From contig CP136066.1 of the NCBI GenBank assembly GCA_032622095.1, positions 226,740,961-226,804,960 of the forward strand: DNA of 64,000 bases, given 5' to 3'. Source of the stretch: Siphonodentalium dalli (lineage: Eukaryota; Mollusca; Scaphopoda; Gadilida; Siphonodentaliidae). Under the pieces are notes generated by a model. The model made no database searches, was not told the origin of the DNA, and saw only the letters and a program-made list of their open reading frames with translations. Position numbers and translations under genes: made by a program. The number at the start of each line of letters is the position of its first letter. Within the stretch, counting starts at the first letter, position 1. Shown piece after piece: positions 10,984-21,904 of this stretch.

Positions 10984-11125
10984 TTAAAGGCATGGAAAAA
11001 TGAGTGTGGAAACAATAATTGGTTTTGAAGAACTCCCCCTTATAAGTTTTAAACAGTTTTAATACCGACAAATGTAGGAGCCATCGAATCATATTGTACT
11101 TTTAATATTTAGGCTTTCTCCTCCT

Positions 11126-11490
11126 CGTGAGTCGGGATTTTTTTTACCCTGTATAAGGTCACCTCGCATATATCAGAGAATGCATTGGCCTAACAATTTT
11201 TTAAATAAATGTTTCTTAAAAGTTTTAGGACATAAAATAAAAAACATCCATTACCCTGCAGGGAGCCCCACACATATATAGAAGCATATAGAAGAGTGTC
11301 GTCTGCTCATGTTTGTCTGGGGCTCTGTATGGGTGAAATTATAAAATTGTTAAAGAATACAAGAAAAAATTATTAAAATTGTAAAAAATTGTTAGGCCAA
11401 TGCATTCTCTTATATATGCGAGGTGACCTATGGTCGACTCGCATATATAAGAGAATGCATTGGCACAGGGTAAAAAAATCCCGACTTACG
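11126..11490. mobile_element. Hairpin-bearing MITE with CGTAAGTCGGGA termini
   Basis: The right end reads TCCCGACTTACG and the left is its near inverse, CGTGAGTCGGGA. Copy B (56561-56925) keeps a perfect inverted match. The shared hairpin module occurs truncated at the left (about 11157-11189) and complete at the right (about 11398-11463). A GGGAGCCCCACAC foldback element lies between them. No TTAA flank is seen, so this is a fourth terminus type carrying the same hairpin. Confidence 0.75.
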
Positions 11491-11679
11491 ACTGGATTTG
11501 ATATGGCGGGTCACATTTAGGCTTTCTCCTCCCTGTTAATGTGAATGTTGAAAAAGAAATTGTTGAAACATTATGTGTGACTTAAAATTTGTTTTAGCAC
11601 CAATTATTGTTAACTTTCAGTGACTTGTAACAATCGAGAAGTTTTAGTAAAAACGAAACAAACTACAGATAGGGGTGTA

Positions 11680-11830
11680 CAGTAATGCCCTAAATAATCG
11701 ACACCTTAACCACAGCAGAATTATGGGTAATTTTTCAGGATTTAGTCGGAAATATGGCTTGTTGCCATTCATCGGAAAGCTCGCATAATTCTGCTGTGTT
11801 AAGGAGTCGATTATTTAGGGCATATTACTG
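11680..11830. mobile_element. pogo/Tigger-like MITE, TA flanks
   Basis: It begins CAGTAATGCCCTAAATAATC and ends with the inverted arm, with one extra TA inside the right terminus. The copy B counterpart is 57115-57264. Confidence 0.82.
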
Positions 11831-11847
11831 TAGCTGAATAGGTCATT

Positions 11848-12740
11848 GTCGCATGGCTTCGAGCAAAAAGACACCCAGGATATCTCAAACGTGCAAAAAG
11901 ACACACAGGATGTCCCAAACGGGCAAAAAGACACCCAGGATCTCCAAGTCTCACCAAACAAGGGGAAATTAGTCGTCTGCTATATATTTATTAATATTAT
12001 GATAATTATTTGTTTGTGATCGGAGTGAAATATCAACGGAATTTAAATGGACATATATACCATCCGCTTTGAGTCTGACTGGCAGCGCAGTTCAGTATTA
12101 ATAAATCGCAGACGACTAATGTAAATTCCCGTTGAGTTTGAGATCATGCGCGTCTTTTTACATGTTTGAGATATCCTGGGCAGGGATGGATCCAGGGATT
12201 TTTTGGGGACACCTGTTTTGGGACCATGATATGCTGAAGAGGCATATCCCGAGGGCCGTTGTCCCGAGATGGGGGTAGGTACGGGAGGGGGGGTCGCCCC
12301 CTCCCTTAGGTGCAGCATTAAAAATCCCGCATAAGAAAATGCACTGGCTTACAAGGTCAAGATAAAGGCCAATGTATTATCTTATATATGCGAGGCTCCT
12401 TAGGTGGGAGAATGCATTGGCACAGGATTTTTGCAAAATTTCAAGAAGCCCCAGTCATGAAAGAGTTAACATATTTCTCACTGGACACTTGATTAAGCAA
12501 ATAAAGGCTCTATATCAACTGTATATTGATGATTTGCATTGCATGTTGTTGAATTATAATAGAAGATTTCCATCAAAATATAGAAAATTCAGCTTTAATA
12601 AAACTATCCACTTGCAATTTGGGTACATTTAGGCCACCAGAGTTTGGGCGCCCAAACCTGTAACAGGTATCAAAAGAGCCCTGGATCCTTCCATGATCCT
12701 GGGTGTCTTTTTTATCGAAACCATGCTACAATGACCAATT
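11848..12740. mobile_element. Foldback element with nested MITEs
   Basis: GGTCATTGTCGCATGGCTTC at the left is inverted at the right as the ACCATGCTACAATGACC type. A GACACCCAGGAT motif is repeated just inside the left end and occurs inverted near the right. Nested within are a small foldback with ATTAGTCGTCTGC ends (about 11967-12120) and the hAT-like MITE 12181-12695. The copy B counterpart (about 57282-57654) lacks the hAT-like insertion. Confidence 0.65.
12181..12695. mobile_element. hAT-like MITE with 8-bp target duplication; absent in copy B
   Basis: Target duplication ATCCTGGG occurs at 12173-12180 and 12696-12703, and copy B has it once (57611-57618). The ends CAGGGATGGATCCAGGG and CTGGATCCTTCCATG are imperfect inverted repeats. 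A degenerate hairpin element of the TCATGACGGGAGC family lies inside (about 12310-12470). The small open frames here look incidental. Confidence 0.85.
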
Positions 12741-12789
12741 AAGCATTGACTGTAGGGGTGTAGGTACAACTGGCTTCGATAATAATGTA

Positions 12790-13002
12790 CAGTAATGCTC
12801 TAATTAATCGACCTCTTAACCACAGCAGAATTATGGGTAATTTTTCAGGATTTAGTCGGAAATATGGCTTGTTGCCATTCATCGGAAAGCTCTCGGGGAG
12901 AGCTTTCCGATGAATGGCAACAAGCCATATTTCCGACTAAATCCTGAAAAATTACCCATAATTCTGCTGTGGTTATGGAATTGATTAATTAGGGCATTAC
13001 TG
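12790..13002. mobile_element. pogo/Tigger-like MITE, near full-length foldback
   Basis: TA-flanked. The two ~100-bp arms are almost exact inverted repeats meeting at GCTCTCGGGGAGAGC. The left terminus has the GCTCTAATTAATCGACC variant, and the right terminus ends TTAGGGCATTACTG. The copy B counterpart is 57704-57915. Confidence 0.88.
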
Positions 13003-13112
13003 TATCTCTAGTGAAACTCCTGCTTTGTGACTTGACAATTTCTGGAAAACTACAACAACCTCGAACAAGGCAGCAACGGAAGATGTCAGATCATTTCCAC
13101 TTGTACACAAGC

Positions 13113-13563
13113 CTGCAAATAGTGTGTCTGTCATTTGCAGAATGAGGTCCCCAGAGGGTGAATTTAGTGATGCTATCCCACACAGTGGGCTAGCATCACC
13201 AAATTCACCCTCTGGAGACTTCATTCTGCTTAGGCTTCATCTTCTGGGAAGTATCTATAGTATCAAGTTAAGATTGTTTTTAGTTACATTTCCCTTCTAG
13301 GAAGTTTCTATATCCCCTAATTTGCAGAAGATAAAATTCATAATTGAGGTGCCCAATGGGTGAACATCACCAACTTCAACTGGGGAACTTCAATCTGATC
13401 CTAGGTCTGCCATATCAGTTGCGGGCCTAAGCAGAATGAGGTCCCCAGAGGGTGAATTTAGTGATGCTAGCCCGCTATGCGGGATAGCGTCATTAAATTC
13501 ACCCTCTGGGGATCTCATTCTGCAAATGACAGACACGCTATTTGCAGGCTTGCTTGTACACTG
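13113..13563. mobile_element. Foldback MITE, GTGTGTCTGTC family, full-length example
   Basis: AAGCCTGCAAATAGTGTGTC at the left is inverted as the GACACGCTATTTGCAGGCTT type at the right. One hairpin lies at each end, with a ~200-bp spacer between them. This is the clearest two-hairpin form of the family. The copy B counterpart is about 58020-58470. Confidence 0.82.
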
Positions 13564-13684
13564 TAACTGTTAGGAATGATCCTGATTTTTAAGTTAATTA
13601 TCGGTTGTTGGAGCTGATAATTAGTGTCCAAAACGTAACTCACATCAGGTTCAATATGAAGCAGTGATGTGAACATTCCTGGAA

Positions 13685-13890
13685 AATGACGTCGTAACTA
13701 CGATCTTGAACGAAGCAGCGATGGAGGACTGGAAAATGACGTCGTAACTACGATCTTGAACGAAGCAGCGATGGAGGACATCAGAATATTTCCACTTCTA
13801 CATCCCCTACTAGAGTTACACCCCCTAGTAGAGTTACATCCCCTACTATAGTTACACCTCCTACTAGAGTTACATCCCCTAGTAGAGTTA
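13685..13890. repeat. Short tandem repeats: ~52-bp duplication and 17-bp array
   Basis: A segment containing GACGTCGTAACTACGATCTT is duplicated in tandem (about 13687-13780). Just after it, an approximately 17-bp unit of the type CCCCTACTAGAGTTACA is repeated about five times (13803-13890). Copy B holds the same at about 58600-58805. Confidence 0.8.
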
Positions 13891-14017
13891 TAAGATCTAA
13901 GAAAACCAGAGTTCACGCTGTCGGTGGTCAAATTGGACAATGGTCAGTTTTTTTCTTCTTCGAAAATGGCGAAATTAAATTATTTTTGGACAAACCTTTA
14001 CAAATAGTTTCAAGCAT

Positions 14018-14175
14018 ATTAGGGCTGCAACGATTCATTGTGAATTCAATACATCGCGATACACTTGTACACAATAGATTCTGAAATTTACCCAAAAAAT
14101 TCATAAATGACCAAAAAATTGGCCAAAATAATTTCCCGGCCAGAGTGAACCCTGAAGAATACTGACACTTTGTGA
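14018..14175. mobile_element. hAT-like terminal fragment
   Basis: TAGGGCTGCAACGATTCATT resembles a widespread hAT terminus. It runs into TTGGCCAAAATAATTTCCCG-type sequence that resembles the region near 20360-20450. No matching second end was found nearby. Confidence 0.4.
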
Positions 14176-14339
14176 TAAATGGAGGGAAATTAAGAAGAAC
14201 GAACATCACGTCACTCCAATCCAACCATTGTCCTCCAGGAAACTTATGATTTTCCGTCGATGAGTTTTGTCCAGAGAACTTGGGTATCTGATTTTAACTG
14301 GCATTCCTTGTCTTCTCTGTACATAATCCTACAATGGAA

Positions 14340-14797
14340 AGATTATTCATCTATATATAACCTATCTGAAATATAAAATGTGTGAAGAAATTAAGTTTTA
14401 TTTATCTATATATCACCTGTCTGAAATATAAAATATGTGAAGAAATAAAGTATTATTTATCTATATATAACCTGTCTGAAATATAAAATGTGTGAATAAA
14501 TAAAGTATTATTTATCTATATATAACCTGCCTGAAATATAAAATATGTGAAGAAATAAAGCATTATTTATCTATATATATTAACCTTTATCTGAAATATA
14601 AAATATGTGAAGAAATAAACTATTATTTATCTATATATAACCTGTCTGAAATAAAAAATGTGTGAATAAATAAAGTATTATTTATCTATATATAACCTGT
14701 CTGAAATAAAAAATGTGTGAATAAATAAAGTATTATTTATCTATATATAACCTGCCTGAAATATAAAATAAGTGAAGAAATAAAGTTTTATTTATGT
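14340..14797. repeat. ~62-bp AT-rich minisatellite, about 8 units
   Basis: The unit contains TTATTTATCTATATATAACC and TGTCTGAAATATAAAATGTG. Copy B has about seven units (59230-59632) with different variant order, so the arrays changed after duplication. Confidence 0.9.
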
Positions 14798-14799
14798 TA

Positions 14800-15549
14800 A
14801 ATCCTTCCATCACTGTAGCTTCGTGAAATTTAGCAAAACCCCTGTGCCAATGCATCCTCTTAAATACATAGGGAGCTTCGCATATATAAAAGAATGCATT
14901 GTTCTAAAAATATTTACCTAGACCTTGTAAGCCAGAGCATTCTCTTATAAATTCAAGAAATAAGAGAATTCACTGCCACAGGATCTTTAATGGCACGGGC
15001 GGCGTTCGTTGCAGAAATATTCATATTTGTTCAAATCGCCATCAGCAGAAGGAATATTAAAATATATATAGTTTTGTTCATATGGCACACATAATCAGCG
15101 TGTAAATATAGTATATTGTCATCAAGATGTACGATGGTGGACGTAAACAAGAACCTTCTCGTGTTACAGAAGTTTTGCCTCTGTTTACATAACACAGAGC
15201 AATTCTATTGGTTAGTCACACACAAATGATATAAACGCTCTTTATTATTTCCATATCAGGAAAACAGTAACAAATAATGCTCTTTATGTTTACCATATCC
15301 AGATCTAAACAAAAGCCAGGTTCAGTAACGTTTTTTGCTTTTGTTTACATAACAAAGGAAAAACATTTGACAATAACATACTGTTTATGCCATATTTCTG
15401 ATTGGTATAAGAACAAAGTCAGTCTATATTTTACTATTCTTTCTGTTTATGGCGGTTTTCGACGGAGCTGAATATTTTAACAGCATACCCACCGCTACCC
15501 ATATCTTTAATGCTGCACCAGTGCAGCTTCCGTGATGAAAGAGTTAACC
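14800..15549. mobile_element. TCATGACGGGAGC-family MITE, minus orientation, interrupted
   Basis: Read on the minus strand it starts near 15549 (ACTCTTTCATCACGGAAGCT) and ends near 14800 at AGTGATGGAAGGATTTAA. Two degenerate hairpins are visible at about 14845-14910 and 14930-14975. About 490 bp of unrelated sequence (15001-15490) splits the left end. The copy B counterpart is about 59633-60405. Confidence 0.6.
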
Positions 15550-15569
15550 AAGAGCACGATGTCAAAGAA

Positions 15570-17627
15570 CCCTTTACCCAACAGTACAGCCCTGTGCCAA
15601 TGCATTCTCTTATATATGCGAGTCGACCATAGGTCGCCTCGCATATATAAGAGAATGCATTGGCTTAACACATATTAACAATGATAAAATTGTCAAAGAA
15701 TGTAGAAAAATATTATAAAAATTGTTAAAAAAATGTAAGAAACGAGAGGCCGATCACGATCGGCAGATGTTTAACCCATACCTTGGCGATAGCGATTAGC
15801 TATTTTTATAAATTTTATAAATCCTTACACCAACCTTTTCATGAGTGCAAAAGTTTCAACAATTCACACTTTATATAGTGATCGTGTGAAAAATATTTAG
15901 TTATCACATTGTGTCAACAGGATTGGTGGAGGATGTTAATATTTTTAAGCAAATAAACCAAATGACCCTCACTATGCAGGTTAGGGGTGTGTTATCGTCA
16001 ACTATGCCAAGAACTATAAACATAATCAATGGAAATATTTGAGTTATCAAATCAGATAGAATGGGGTTAATCTTACCCAAACTAATGAACTGATAAACAC
16101 AAAATAGTCTATGAAAAGCATGTCATTGGATTTAGAACCCCATACAATAAGTCAGTCTCAAGAATACCAGCACCATTAATATTATCCTGGAGCCCAAATG
16201 CAATTGAGGGAATTTCAAAATAAGACATTTCCTCTAATGATGAATATTCAATTGGTGATGTATTGAAACCCTTACTGAACCTGGCTCAAAGTGAAAGGGA
16301 TAATATTATATCTGTCTATCGCATAATATGTGTCTATGGAATGGTTTAATTTTAATCCCAAATCCATGCAAATCAAAAGTGGATCACCATCAACCTGGAC
16401 ATAACATAGGAGAATGATTAAATGAAAAGCATCAAAACCATATGATGTGTGGAGAGGGTTAATCATTTTCAATGACATCATGTTATGGAACTAAGGAATG
16501 TGTGGATAAATTTTTGTCTAAGATAAGACAACAGTGTTTGTAAAGAACAATGTCTGTAAAACAACACTACAAAGTAACAATGGACAATTCCAATTTATTA
16601 TTTTAGAATAGGTGTCATATAGTGTGTGCATATAGCTAATGTAATAAACCTGTTTCAACAAAGGGGTTAACTTCATATTGCACAGAAAGCAGAACTCCAC
16701 CAGAGAGTGAGTAATCAATCACAGTTTGACATAATTATGATAACAAGTCCAGCCAGCCAGTGGTACCACTATCATGCTTTATAGCATGTAGTATCTAATG
16801 TCATAGTGATAATTAACTCATTTCAATAACACACATTGCTGTGGGATATATGTTCTCTTCAAATTCCCAGCAGTAATTACTTGAATTATAAAGGGTCATA
16901 ACTCTGTTAAAATATATCGGATCAAACCCATATTCGAACTCGATCTGTATTTAGGGGTGATAAATTCATATACCAAATTTTGTGTTGATCAGATGAAAAA
17001 TGTTTTGAGTCATAGCAGCTTGGGTGAATTCTAAGTAAACATAAGAGTGAAAAGGGTTAATTAAACAATACCAAAAACCATACAGATGAAGAACGTGCTA
17101 AGAAAAACCTAGGTAAGAAATATGAGGCAGATCAGAAGAAATATGTTCAACTTATTGCATTGGATAGCATGTGTGTAAAGGGTTAATTATTTTCTAAACT
17201 TATCAACCAATCAATACCAAAAACTATACAGGTGAGGGGTGTGTCATCATAAACCTACATATCAAATATGAACACAATCGGACAAAAAAATATTTCGGTT
17301 AGAGCATCGGATTTTTTTTAAATTTATTTTATTTTCATAAAGGTCATAACTCCTTTAAAATAAATCGGATCGAACTCGATCTGTATTTTTGGCTGTGAAA
17401 CTCACATACCAAATTTGGTTCCAATCAGATAAAAAATGTTTGAGTTATGGCAGAATGCGTGAATTCTAAGTTGAAAAAGGGCCATAACTCTGTAACAAAA
17501 TCTCGGATCAAACCCAAATTCGAACTCGATCTGTATTTTGGGCTGAGAAACCCATATACAAAATTTGGTTTCGATTGGATAGAAAATGTTTGAGTTATCG
17601 CATTACTCGTAAAGTGTCTACGGACAG

Positions 17628-17665
<38 letters not shown>

Positions 17666-17982
17666 GGACGAACGACGAGTGGTCAATCCGGGCAACGACA
17701 CTATGTTTACCATACTATGGTATGGGTAAACATAAAAATGGTAAAAAAAAAGATTTTTTTATAGGCCAATGCATTGTCTTATATATGCGAGGCGACCTAT
17801 GGTCGACTTGCATATATAAGAGAATGCATTGGCACAGGGCATAACTGTAACCATCACAATGTGGTCAATGAACCGGTTCCAATGATATCCATATTTGTAT
17901 GGTGTAATTGAGACAGACCAAAGATATTTTAGGCTGTTGAAGCTTTATTTGGGCGTTTTTGGCCGTTTTGTTGGGTAAAGGG
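15570..17982. mobile_element. Two-hairpin MITE (CCCTTTACCC family) split by a ~2-kb insertion
   Basis: The CCCTTTACCCAACAG end lies at 15570 and TGTTGGGTAAAGGG at 17982, with TTAA retained only on the right (17983-17986). The hairpins are at about 15597-15662 and 17765-17832. The uninterrupted copy B counterpart is 60463-60895. Confidence 0.85.
15743..17733. mobile_element. ~2-kb insertion present only in copy A
   Basis: Copy B continues directly from AATGTAAGAAA into AAATGGTAAAAAG, while copy A is interrupted here. Inverted motifs GTTTAACCCATACC near the left and GGTATGGGTAAAC at the right suggest terminal repeats. The interior has three modules of the type TCGAACTCGATCTGTATTT (about 16899, 17339 and 17476) and a GACAGACAGAC microsatellite (about 17627-17670). 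It contains no transposase, so it looks non-autonomous. The superfamily is not recognised. Confidence 0.7.
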
Positions 17983-18059
17983 TTAACTGCAAACAAAATT
18001 TATAAATTATAAAAGAGAAAGCACATGTGACCAAGTCTGAGTTTAGTGTGTCTGACATT

Positions 18060-18300
18060 TAACACCCATAGAGAGCCCCACATAGACTGGAGCAGACGAC
18101 TCTCTGTGGTGCATGCTTCCATCTGTGTGAGGCTCCCTGTGGGTTAAACATTAAACTTTATCAGTGATGTTTGGGATGGATGTCTAACATCACTGACCAA
18201 GTCTGAGTTTAGTGTGTATAACCCGTAGAGAGCCCCACATAGACAGGAGCAGACGACTCTCTGTAGTGCATGCTTCCATCTGTGTGAGGCTCCCTGATGG
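18060..18300. repeat. GAGAGCCCC foldback unit, two tandem copies
   Basis: ACCCATAGAGAGCCCCACAT and ACCCGTAGAGAGCCCCACAT begin two units separated by a segment containing GACCAAGTCTGAGTTTAGTG. Copy B has four units at the same place (about 60940-61535). Confidence 0.8.
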
Positions 18301-18331
18301 ATGTCTAACATTACTGACCAAGCCTGAGTTT

Positions 18332-18450
18332 AGTATGTCTGTCATTTGCAGAATGAGGTCCCCAGAGGGTCAATTTAGTGATCATATCCCGCATAGCGGG
18401 CTAGCATCACAAAATTTACCCTCTGGGGAACCTCATTCTGCATGGCCTCA
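18332..18450. mobile_element. GTGTGTCTGTC-family foldback, single hairpin
   Basis: ATGTCTGTCATTTGCAGAAT leads into an almost perfect foldback centred on ATCCCGCATAGCGGGCTAGC. Only one hairpin is present. The copy B counterpart is about 61558-61672. Confidence 0.75.
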
Positions 18451-18589
18451 TTATTCTCAATTTCTATTTGATCACCCTACCAGACTGTTTTACATCACTT
18501 TAAGTTAAGTTTTCTTATTAATCATAGCAAATTATGCTATGCCCATTTAACAACTCATTCGTTATGTAAGATAAGATAAGATTTATTAA

Positions 18590-19017
18590 CCCTTTCAGTG
18601 CCAGGTCCGATTTTTGTATCAACCCATATACCGTGCCAATGCATTCTCTTATATATGCGAGTCGACCATAGGTCGCCTCGCATATATAAGAGAATGCATT
18701 GGTCTAATAATTTTTCATCATAATAATTTTTTCTATATTCTTTAACAGACTTATTTTGTAGGTTTAGTGCCAGGGAATCTTACGTTTTTCATGGGCATCA
18801 AAATTATTACTATGAATATTTGGTGATAGTTTTGAGTTATAACATGCCCCTAAGGTTTTATCCAGTTTGTTTTTAAATTTGCTATAGCATGCTTAAGCAT
18901 ACCCAAAAAAATTCAACCCAAAAAAAATCTAAAAAACATTTATTTTTATTTTTTTAGGGCTGATTTTTAAAGACCGTAAATAATAGCCGATGAGATCGTT
19001 CCCTGGCACTGAAAGGG
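18590..19017. mobile_element. Single-hairpin MITE, CCCTTTCAGTGCCAGG family
   Basis: TTAA flanks lie at 18586-18589 and 19018-19021, with inverted termini CCCTTTCAGTGCCAGG and CCTGGCACTGAAAGGG. The hairpin is at about 18634-18700. The copy B counterpart is 61805-62234. Confidence 0.88.
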
Positions 19018-19185
19018 TTAAAACAAACCATAAAACAATGGTGTCTGTTGTAACATAATATATATACAATATACATCTGAGAAAGAATATTTGGTGACTA
19101 TAAAGTGACTATAATAGGTGAAACATCTGGAAAATTAGTAAAGATTTTTTTTTAAAGAAATAAAATGTCCTCAGAGCATCATTAA

Positions 19186-19655
19186 AGGTACTCAACCCGA
19201 TAAAACTCCTCTCAATTACTATTTCAATGGCTTCGGGGGGTCAAAAATATTTGATTCGAGTCGAGGAAGTCACCCATCAAAGCTCAGATTTGTTAGATAT
19301 CGATTTTAGAAATCAATTATTTTTCATTATCGGGAATACTATCTGGCCCAGAACTCAATCAAAATTGCGTTAAAATTACCACTTGATTTTAGAGTTATTC
19401 ATCCTTGTCTGTTTGAATAGATTTGGAGTACACATCCAGAGCAGATTACGGCAGTTATCAGTACTCATCTCGAGAACATAACAAATTTGAAAAATCAATA
19501 TCTAATAACTCTGAGCTTTGTTTGATGGGTTCCTCGACTCGAATCAAATATTTTTTACCCCCAAAGCCAAAGAAATAGTAATATAGGACCCTCTGATCGG
19601 ATTGTTGTTGTTGGAATCTGTTGAGATGGGGACCCTCTTTACGGGTTGAGTACCT
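19186..19655. mobile_element. TTAA MITE with AGGTACTCAACCCG termini; clean empty site in copy B
   Basis: TTAA lies at 19182-19185 and 19656-19659. The ends are AGGTACTCAACCCG and CGGGTTGAGTACCT. Long imperfect inverted subterminal arms carry GATTCGAGTCGAGGAA and its inverse. Copy B has a single TTAA at 62399-62402, in CATCATTAACCATTG. It lacks the shared hairpin module, so it belongs to a separate family. Confidence 0.93.
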
Positions 19656-19679
19656 TTAACCATTGCAATTCAAGTTGAA

Positions 19680-19810
19680 TATTTGTCACTGAAACATGCA
19701 TTCTGATTGGCCGAGAGCTGCTAATTGGAATATTTGTCACTGAAACATGCAATCTGATTGGCCGAGAGCTGCTAATTGGAATATTTGTCACTGAAACATG
19801 CAATCTGATT
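19680..19810. repeat. ~53-bp minisatellite, three units
   Basis: The unit contains AATATTTGTCACTGAAACAT followed by CTGATTGGCCGAGAGCTG. There are three units here and four in copy B (62415-62605). Each complete unit contains ATTGG, an inverted CCAAT motif. Confidence 0.85.
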
Positions 19811-19982
19811 GAGTAAATTCACAAACTGTTCTCTAGCTGGAATCCTGGAAATCCAACAAAACAATACGTTCAATCTCCTAATATTTTATGTTCAATTATG
19901 CAATTTCTACACAATGTCTAAACTCTAAATTCTACTAAAATTATAAAATGAACGGTTTGCTGCTGCTGTTACTAATAATAAG

Positions 19983-20177
19983 ATGCAGAAATGGAAGATT
20001 GTGACAACAGATGAAGAGAAAAGACAGCTCGTGCAAATGCTACGTGGATATATGGAAAGTGTGAAGAAGAGAACTAAATCAAAAGAGGTTTCCACACCAT
20101 GCAAGAAGATGCCAACACCGCACCCAAGTTATTCAAAATCAGGGGGTTCCATGGACACACAAGTTTATAGCCAGTGA
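19983..20177 (+). pseudogene. Small open frame, frameshifted relative to copy B
   Basis: The frame starts MQKWKIVTTDEEKRQLVQML. Copy B (62774-62983) starts MQKWKIVITDEEKRELVQML and stays open for 69 codons. After about residue 27 the frames differ because copy A reads GTGAAGAAGAG where copy B reads GTGAGAAGAG. I do not recognise the family. A few substitutions are synonymous or conservative, so it could be a decayed exon; chance openness is equally possible. Confidence 0.25.
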
Positions 20178-20649
20178 CCCAATAATGAAATAAGAATTTT
20201 GTCTAAATGTATTTTATGCTGCAGCCCCTGTATTCCAGGAATTGCCGCCATTTAAAAGGTACGTAAAATAATCCCGATATACTGGGAATAACTCTTAAAT
20301 AGTTGATTGTAGAAAATTATAGAATGGGACGTTTGAACCCGAGAAGAAACATAATCAGTGTTCGCGCTGGACCAAAATTTCTTCTGGACAAAAAAGTGGC
20401 CAAATGAAATTTGTGGAGGCCAAATAAAAAAAAATTGGCCAAATTAAAACAACTTTGGCCATATTAAATCCTCATTTTCTGGGGTCACAATAGATGACTA
20501 AATCATATTTTTTAATTATATAACTATCTGACTATGTCGCGTCGCTGACATGTTCAACAACTAATCAAGTAATGGGCTGTGTAAGTTATCATTGCAATTT
20601 TCTCCGAAATAAAACAGTTCTGTTGCTTATTATTATGAGGTGTTGAGTA

Positions 20650-20884
20650 CAGTAATGCTCTAATTAATCGACCTCTTAACCACAGCAGAATTATGGGTAA
20701 CTTTTCAGGATTTAGTCGGAAATATGGCTCGTTGCCATTCATCGGAAAGCTCTCGGCGAGAGGGGGGGGGGGTTCGGAAGAACAATTTATTAGTTTCCAA
20801 ATCCGTTTTCTACATTATATATGTGAGGTTTAATTAAGTTTAATTCTGCTGTGGTTAAGGAGTCGATTATTTAGGGCATTACTG
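20650..20884. mobile_element. Chimeric pogo-like MITE at the duplication edge
   Basis: The left arm has the GCTCTAATTAATCGACCTC variant, as in the element at 63454-63653. The right arm has the other variant, AGTCGATTATTTAGGGCATT, and its right flank AGTTCCAGGTAAAAATGTAT matches the flank of the MITE at 42351-42579. A G-run lies between the arms at about 20761-20772. This is consistent with recombination between two MITE copies. Confidence 0.75.
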
Positions 20885-21179
20885 TAGTTCCAGGTAAAAA
20901 TGTATGTAATTTCAAGGAATAATAAAGTGTTTCATATATTGCACTGCATACAATACATTTGATGGTTATGCTAACACTAACAGGAATATTCATAAAACTA
21001 GCTGAACCAAAGATTAAAAAAAAAAAAAAACAATTGATAGATTTACATTCCCTCCTGATCCTATTTTTAGTCCCTCCTCAATTTTTTTTATTTTTATCAA
21101 GCCTTAAACCTTTCATGATGGGAGCTGCGTTGGTGGTTGTTTAATGGCGCTGGTCATATTCTAAGTTATTTCCATATCA

Positions 21180-21442
21180 ATCCTTTCATGATGGGAGCTG
21201 TGATAGTGCAGCATTAGATTCCATGTGCCAGTGCATTATCTTATGTATGTGAATCTCACATAGGGAGCATTGCATATATACTAGTAAGAGAATGCACTGG
21301 CTTACAAGGTCAAGGTAAATATAGTTAGGCTAATGTATTCTCATATATGCGAGGTTCCCTATTGGAGACTCACATATATAACAGAATGCATTGGAACATG
21401 GTTTTTCGCAAAATTTCAGGAAGCCCAAGTCATGGAAGTGTT
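21180..21442. mobile_element. TCATGACGGGAGC-family MITE, degenerate
   Basis: CCTTTCATGATGGGAGCTGT begins the element, and AAGTCATGGAAGTG followed by TTAA ends it. Two decayed hairpins lie between (about 21229-21301 and 21329-21394). A partial duplicate of the left end occurs at about 21107-21130. Confidence 0.65.
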
Positions 21443-21785
21443 AATAGTGAAGGGACATATTTGTTTTGGCTAAAATTTATAAACGTTGAAGCTGTCCAAC
21501 AATATTGAAAGCATACATCGCTAACATCAGTCATTTTTTTGTTGAGAAAAATATTGCAATAATTTGCAAAACATGTTTAAATTTTGATAAGTGAAAATTG
21601 TCACAAGATTCAAGATTCATGGGCCACTGCTCTGAACAGAAAACTGCTTTAATGAACTTCATAATTGGCAGATTTAATATACGATCATGACAGCTACACA
21701 CAACAATCTTATTGTATTTGTGTATTAGTACTATTACTGAATGTTTTGAAGTAAAAAAAAAAAATACTGACTCCTGTCTGTTTAT

Positions 21786-21900
21786 TTATGTTAAATCCTT
21801 CCATCAGTGTAGCTTCATGAAATTTAGTTATGCGGGGTAGCATCACTAAATTCACCCTCTGGGGACCTCATTCTGCAATTGACAGACACACTATGTAAGG
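21786..21900. mobile_element. Fused fragments of two foldback families
   Basis: TTAAATCCTTCCATCAGTGT (end of the TCATGACGGGAGC family, minus orientation) runs into GGGGTAGCATCACTAAATTC and GACAGACACAC (right half of the GTGTGTCTGTC family). It is a junction of two truncated elements. Confidence 0.6.
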
Positions 21901-21904
21901 TTTG

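Larger units (their letters stand above)
1..20663. repeat. Segmental duplication, copy A (left edge outside window)
   Basis: Position 1 matches 44636, and the two sequences stay collinear in the same orientation until about 20663/63467. They differ by scattered substitutions, small indels and several whole-element insertions. Copy A carries insertions at 5144-5498, 7606-7996, 12181-12695, about 15743-17733 and 19186-19655 that copy B lacks at the same sites. No host gene is recognisable in it; it is made of MITEs, minisatellites and AT-rich filler. The start of the duplicated unit lies before the window. A false duplication of two haplotypes in the assembly is an alternative explanation. Confidence 0.93.
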
